Assembly (NCBI RefSeq): GCF_042676985.1
Contig: NZ_JBHTIK010000005.1
Coordinates: 372,001 to 436,000, forward strand
DNA: 64,000 nt
Source of the DNA: Sphingosinicella xenopeptidilytica
GTDB lineage: Bacteria; Pseudomonadota; Alphaproteobacteria; Sphingomonadales; Sphingomonadaceae
Direction of reading: 5' to 3'
Shown here in pieces: positions 60,367-64,000 of this stretch; position 1 is the first letter of the stretch, and every line of letters starts with the position of its first letter. The position numbers were made by a program, and so were the translations under genes. Under the pieces are notes generated by a model, which saw nothing but the letters and a program-made list of their open reading frames with translations, had not been told where the DNA came from and did no database searches.

Positions 60367-61842
60367 ATGGCGGCACGAAGCGGAAGTGATTTCATTAATG
60401 GCTTGAAGGCGCGCCCAAGGGCCGTGTGGGTCGGCGGCGAGCGCGTTACCGATGTGACGACGCATCCGGCTTTCTCCGGCAGTATAGAGCAGATTGCGCG
60501 TCTTTATGATGCCCAGTTATCACCGGAGCTGGCCGATACGCTTACCTATGTGGTGCCTGAAACGGGTCGGCGCGCAGGCACGGCCTTCATGCCTGCCTAC
60601 TCGACGCAGGATCTGGAACGCCGGAGAGAGGCATTCCGGATATGGTCCGAGATGACGTTCGGCCTGATGGGACGGTCTCCCGATTTTTTGAATACTACAT
60701 TGCTTGCAATGTGGGAATCAGCCGACGTGTTTGGGCGCGGTGGAGCGCAGTTTGCCCAGAATGTGACGAACTACTATCGCTATGTTCGGGACAATGATCT
60801 GTTCCTCAGTCATGCACTGATCACACCGCAGAACGACCGTTCAAAATCATCCTCGGAGCAGGCGAAGCTTCATCTGCGCGTCGTCAAGGAAACGGACGCC
60901 GGAATTTACATGAGCGGCGCACGCATGATCGCAACACTGGGCCCGATTGCCGATGAGCTTCTGATGTACAATCATCCAGGCATGCGGCCAGGCGATGAAG
61001 ATCATGCCATTGTCTTCGCGATTCCGGCCGACACGGAGGGTCTGCGGCAGATCGCGCGTGAACCCTATACGCTTGCCGGAACGAAGGAAAGTTTCGATCA
61101 CCCGCTTTCCACGCGGTTCGAGGAAGCGGACGCGCTTCTGATCTTCGATAATGTGTTTGTGCCGTGGGAGCGCGTCTTCGTGTTTCGAGACGTGGCTTTG
61201 TGTAACGCTATGTATCCGGATAGCGCGATCCGGAACCACACAGCGCACCAGACCAACGTGCGCGCCCTTGTCAAGTTCCAGTTCGCGGTGGGGGTTGCAA
61301 TGGCGCTGGCCCGCTCGATCAAGGCCGATCAGTTCCTTCATGTGCAGAAGATGCTGGGGGAATGTCTCGGCTATGTTGAAATGATAAAGAGCGGTCTCGT
61401 ACGATCGGAGGCGGAAGCGGAAAAGACGCCGGCCGGAACGCTGCGAACCTCGCTTCCACCGCTACAGGCGCTTCGTACGTTCATGCCAACCGCGTATCCC
61501 CGCGTCATTGAGGTTCTGCAGACGATCGCGGCTGGCGGCTTTATGATGATGCCAACGGGCGCAGACTTCCGTGTGCCTGAGCTCGGACAGGATATGGACC
61601 TCTATTATCAAGGTGCTGACATGGCTTCGATAGACCGGGTTCGGTTGTTCAAGCTGGCCTGGGATCTGGCGGGCGAGGGCTTCGGACAGCGGCTACTGCA
61701 GTATGAGCGTTACTACGCCGGAGATCCGGTGCGATTGCTTGCCTCCAACTATCTGACATATGGTGACCAGCGTCCGGATGAGCTGGTGGCCCGCGCGCTT
61801 GCGCTCGCTGGAGATCCGAGAATGCTGGAGGATGCGAAATGA
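60367..61842 (+). CDS. HpaB-family FADH2-dependent monooxygenase, oxygenase component
   Basis: The 491-residue protein belongs to the 4-hydroxyphenylacetate 3-hydroxylase (HpaB) family. The region VTNYYRYVRDNDLFLSHALITPQNDRS carries the counterparts of the Arg, Tyr and His that line the HpaB active site. Further matches are SGARMIATLGPIADELL, DNVFVPWERVF and AAGGFMMMPTGADF. It takes reduced flavin from a separate reductase, and one is encoded three genes on. It would put a hydroxyl next to an existing phenol hydroxyl, giving the catechol for the MhpB-like dioxygenase. The gene starts 13 bp after the dioxygenase and overlaps the hydrolase by ATGA. Confidence 0.9.
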   Translation: MAARSGSDFINGLKARPRAVWVGGERVTDVTTHPAFSGSIEQIARLYDAQLSPELADTLTYVVPETGRRAGTAFMPAYSTQDLERRREAFRIWSEMTFGLMGRSPDFLNTTLLAMWESADVFGRGGAQFAQNVTNYYRYVRDNDLFLSHALITPQNDRSKSSSEQAKLHLRVVKETDAGIYMSGARMIATLGPIADELLMYNHPGMRPGDEDHAIVFAIPADTEGLRQIAREPYTLAGTKESFDHPLSTRFEEADALLIFDNVFVPWERVFVFRDVALCNAMYPDSAIRNHTAHQTNVRALVKFQFAVGVAMALARSIKADQFLHVQKMLGECLGYVEMIKSGLVRSEAEAEKTPAGTLRTSLPPLQALRTFMPTAYPRVIEVLQTIAAGGFMMMPTGADFRVPELGQDMDLYYQGADMASIDRVRLFKLAWDLAGEGFGQRLLQYERYYAGDPVRLLASNYLTYGDQRPDELVARALALAGDPRMLEDAK

Positions 61843-62735
61843 ACGCATCGCGCCATTCATCGGTCTGGTCTGATTTGACCAACACGGCATTCCGGCAAGA
61901 TTTCATCGAGGCAGGGGGAATCCGTACGCGCGTGCTGACAGCCGGTTCGCCAGATAAGCCGTTGCTACTGTTGCTACACGGTACCGGAGGGCACGCCGAA
62001 GCCTATTCACGAAACCTCGGTCCACATGCCGAGCATTTTTACACGGTGGCGATGGATTTTGTAGGCCACGGCTGGTCGGACAAATCCAGCCTCGCTTATG
62101 AAATCGCCGACTACGGTAAGCACGTACTTGCTGTTCTGGACGCGCTTGGGCGGAGCGAGGCTCTGATCTCGGGTGAGTCCCTTGGAGGCTGGGTCGCCAC
62201 CTGGCTTGCCGTACACCACTCTGAAGTGGTCAGCCGCGTCGTTCTCAATACGGCAGGTGGCTGGACCGCGCATCCTGATGTCATGGAGCGTCTGAAAGCA
62301 CTCTCCATAGCTGCGGTCACCGATCCGAGCCCGGAAAGGATCCGTGCGCGCCTTGAATTCCTGATGCACGATAAAAGCAGGGTGTCGGACGATCTCGTGG
62401 AGACAAGGCGGGCCATCTATTCGCAACCGCACTTTGCCGATGCGATGGCACGGATACTCTGTCTGCAAGACATGGACATCCGTCGCCGGAACATGATCAG
62501 CGAAGCGCAATACCGATCCATTAAGGCGCCGGCCCTGATCGTCTGGACTTCCCACGACCCGACTGCGACGCCGGAAGAAGGCAGGCAGATTGCAGAGATG
62601 ATTCCCGCCGCGCAATATGTTGTGATGAATGGCTGCGGACATTGGCCACAATACGAGAACGCGGACCTTTTCAACCGATTGCACATCGCTTTTCTGCTTG
62701 GGCAGGAACTTCCGGCATCCGTAAAGGCGATATGA
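61839..62735 (+). CDS. MhpC-like alpha/beta-hydrolase (C-C bond hydrolase)
   Basis: The 298-residue protein is an alpha/beta-hydrolase with LLLLHGTGGHAEAYSRNL (oxyanion loop) and nucleophile Ser in ISGESLGGWVA. The acid Asp is in VWTSHDPTATPEEG and His in MNGCGHWPQYE. The sequence resembles meta-cleavage product hydrolases such as MhpC. In that role it splits the ring-cleavage product into a carboxylic acid and a 2-hydroxydienoate. It overlaps the monooxygenase gene by ATGA and the flavin reductase gene by four bases, so the three are translated together. Substrate specificity cannot be assigned. Confidence 0.87.
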   Translation: MNASRHSSVWSDLTNTAFRQDFIEAGGIRTRVLTAGSPDKPLLLLLHGTGGHAEAYSRNLGPHAEHFYTVAMDFVGHGWSDKSSLAYEIADYGKHVLAVLDALGRSEALISGESLGGWVATWLAVHHSEVVSRVVLNTAGGWTAHPDVMERLKALSIAAVTDPSPERIRARLEFLMHDKSRVSDDLVETRRAIYSQPHFADAMARILCLQDMDIRRRNMISEAQYRSIKAPALIVWTSHDPTATPEEGRQIAEMIPAAQYVVMNGCGHWPQYENADLFNRLHIAFLLGQELPASVKAI

Positions 62736-63223
62736 TGGGGGCGATCGACGCTCGTCATTTCCGTAATGCCATGGGCGAAATGCCAACCGGTGTCACTGTC
62801 ATCACCACAAGTGACGAAGGAGGCACGCCGTTCGGTATGACAGTCAGCAGTTTCGGCTCACTCTCGCTCGACCCGCCACTCGTGCTGTGGAGCGTCATCG
62901 AAACGAGTTACTGCATGCCGGTCTTCGCCAAGTCGAAAGCTTTTGCTATCAACGTGCTGGCACATGATCAGGAAGTCGTATCGCGGGTCTTTTGCAGCCC
63001 CATGGACCGGTTCTCTCACGTCGCCTGGAATCGGGGCCTCCATGATTCGCCATTGATCGATGGTGCGGCAGCATGGATTGAATGTGTCCGCGAAAAGCTG
63101 GCGAGAGGCGGTGACCATCGCATCTTTATCGCGCGGGTTCTGAACGCCCGAACCTTCGATCGAAAACCATTATTGCATTGGCGTGGCGACTATGGGTCGG
63201 TCACAACGATGGCGCAGGCGTGA
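62732..63223 (+). CDS. Flavin reductase (HpaC-like)
   Basis: The 163-residue protein is a flavin reductase of the HpaC/FMN-binding split-barrel family. It contains FRNAMGEMPTGVTVITT, PFGMTVSSFGSLSLDPPLVLWSV, FAINVLAHDQEVVSRVF and C-terminal HWRGDYGSV. It supplies reduced FAD to the HpaB-type oxygenase encoded just upstream. Two in-frame ATGs are adjacent (62732, 62735); the first overlaps the hydrolase stop. The pairing in one operon is the main support for the two-component assignment. Confidence 0.92.
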   Translation: MMGAIDARHFRNAMGEMPTGVTVITTSDEGGTPFGMTVSSFGSLSLDPPLVLWSVIETSYCMPVFAKSKAFAINVLAHDQEVVSRVFCSPMDRFSHVAWNRGLHDSPLIDGAAAWIECVREKLARGGDHRIFIARVLNARTFDRKPLLHWRGDYGSVTTMAQA

Positions 63224-63249
63224 AGACGATCTCAAAAAGGGCCGGGATT

Positions 63250-64000
63250 ATGTCGATCGGTATCGCAGGGCTGGGCCGCATGGGAACAATCTTCGCATCG
63301 CGGTTGATCGATGCCGGATTTCCGCTGAGAGTCTGGAACCGAACGGAATCGAAAGCTGAGCCCCTTTCCAGAATGGGCGCATCCATGGCTGCGACGCCTG
63401 CGGAGCTTGTTCGAAATTGCGATATTGTCCTGACGTCCATGGCAGACGAAGAGGCGCTGGTATCCATCATGGAGGGCTCTGATGGCATGCTTTCTGCTGA
63501 CCTCAGGGGCCGTATTATTGTTGATACGAGCACGGTCATGCCGGATTTCGTGACAAGGCTGGGGAGCCGTGTTGTCGAGCGCGGTGGCGTAATGGTCGAT
63601 GCGCCGATCCTCGGAACCATCGGGCCGGCACGTGCGGGAATGATCACAGTCGTTGCCGGAGGTCCGGTGGATGCGATCGACAAGGTCAGACCTGTGTTTG
63701 CGCATCTTGCCACGCATTTTGTCCATATCGGTCCATCGGGGCAGGGCTCGACGATGAAGCTCGTCGTGATCATGCACCTTTGCACATACTGGCAAAGCCT
63801 TGCAGAGGCGCTCAGAATGGGTGGCAGCAACGGTCTTTCACCGGACGCGATGCTGGAGGTTCTGCTGAGCAGCCCGGTCGCAACGGATGCGCTTCGATCG
63901 AAGATGCCCATCATAAGGGGTGAGACGAACGAGGTCGGCTACGATATCGCCGGGGTCTGTAATGTCCTGCAACGTTCGCTTCAACTTGCGGATCGAAGGC
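63250..64000 (+). CDS. Beta-hydroxyacid dehydrogenase (3-hydroxyisobutyrate dehydrogenase-like), partial
   Basis: The start of an NAD(P)-dependent dehydrogenase, cut by the right edge after about 250 residues. The dinucleotide motif is MSIGIAGLGRMGTIFA, the substrate-binding part is VDAPILGTIGPARAGMITVVAGG, and GQGSTMKLVVI holds the catalytic Lys. The Asn usually found four residues after that Lys is not seen, which could change substrate choice. The frame also includes a GTG at 63220 overlapping the reductase stop, but 63250 puts the NAD motif at the normal position. It is the last visible gene of the catabolic operon. The hydratase and aldolase expected after meta cleavage would lie outside the window. 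Confidence 0.85.
   Translation, partial: MSIGIAGLGRMGTIFASRLIDAGFPLRVWNRTESKAEPLSRMGASMAATPAELVRNCDIVLTSMADEEALVSIMEGSDGMLSADLRGRIIVDTSTVMPDFVTRLGSRVVERGGVMVDAPILGTIGPARAGMITVVAGGPVDAIDKVRPVFAHLATHFVHIGPSGQGSTMKLVVIMHLCTYWQSLAEALRMGGSNGLSPDAMLEVLLSSPVATDALRSKMPIIRGETNEVGYDIAGVCNVLQRSLQLADRR

Overview
The window reads as a chromosomal segment of a GC-rich alphaproteobacterium, most probably a sphingomonad (Sphingomonadales). The pointers are the high GC, a SapC/TpsB/TpsA surface-adhesin operon, a DcaP-type porin, a TonB-dependent receptor beside an aromatic catabolic cluster, and glutathione S-transferases of the kind common in aromatic-degrading sphingomonads. Genus is not decidable from what is here.

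Layout. (1) 1-13.5 kb, minus strand: a two-partner secretion operon, SapC-like protein > FhaC-type transporter > IalB-like protein > a giant FHA-type exoprotein of at least 3,475 residues that runs off the left edge. The exoprotein carries 18 FG-GAP-like repeats of about 73 residues between its secretion domain and its beta-helical part. (2) 13.6-16.5 kb: an EAL-domain phosphodiesterase, a tyrosine recombinase with a striking AT-rich/GC-rich split, and a DUF488 protein. (3) 16.5-25.8 kb: an acetate-type regulatory and uptake module: CrbS-like sensor kinase with a transporter-like membrane domain, CrbR-like LuxR response regulator, acetyl-CoA synthetase, a divergent DcaP porin and an MHS-family symporter. 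Two identical palindromes 22 bp apart lie in the divergent promoter region.

(4) 25.9-43.2 kb: a genomic island of about 17.3 kb inserted in the 3' end of tRNA-Glu(CTC), bounded by a perfect 17-bp direct repeat and led by its own integrase. It carries a nuclease-like pair, a second DUF488 protein, a second tyrosine recombinase, several unrecognised genes, and a seven-gene defence operon with overlapping ORFs (HsdM, RhuM, HsdS, Abi_C protein, HsdR, YgjP-type metallopeptidase, HEPN-like protein). A 14-bp perfect palindrome recurs three times in the island. Just outside the right end lies a frameshifted, truncated P4-type integrase, so the tRNA site has probably been used more than once.

(5) 44.2-64 kb: a catabolic region with three GST-family proteins, two SnoaL/NTF2-like proteins, two MFS transporters, a TonB-dependent receptor, an IclR regulator, HyuA/DUF917/FAD-oxidase genes, and a long plus-strand operon: 2-hydroxyacid dehydrogenase, MFS, extradiol dioxygenase, HpaB-type monooxygenase, MhpC-type hydrolase, flavin reductase, beta-hydroxyacid dehydrogenase (cut by the right edge). 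The logic is hydroxylation of a phenol to a catechol, meta ring cleavage, then C-C hydrolysis; the substrate cannot be named. A shared element GGCTACCC lies 80-113 bp upstream of four start codons here and is a candidate regulon site.
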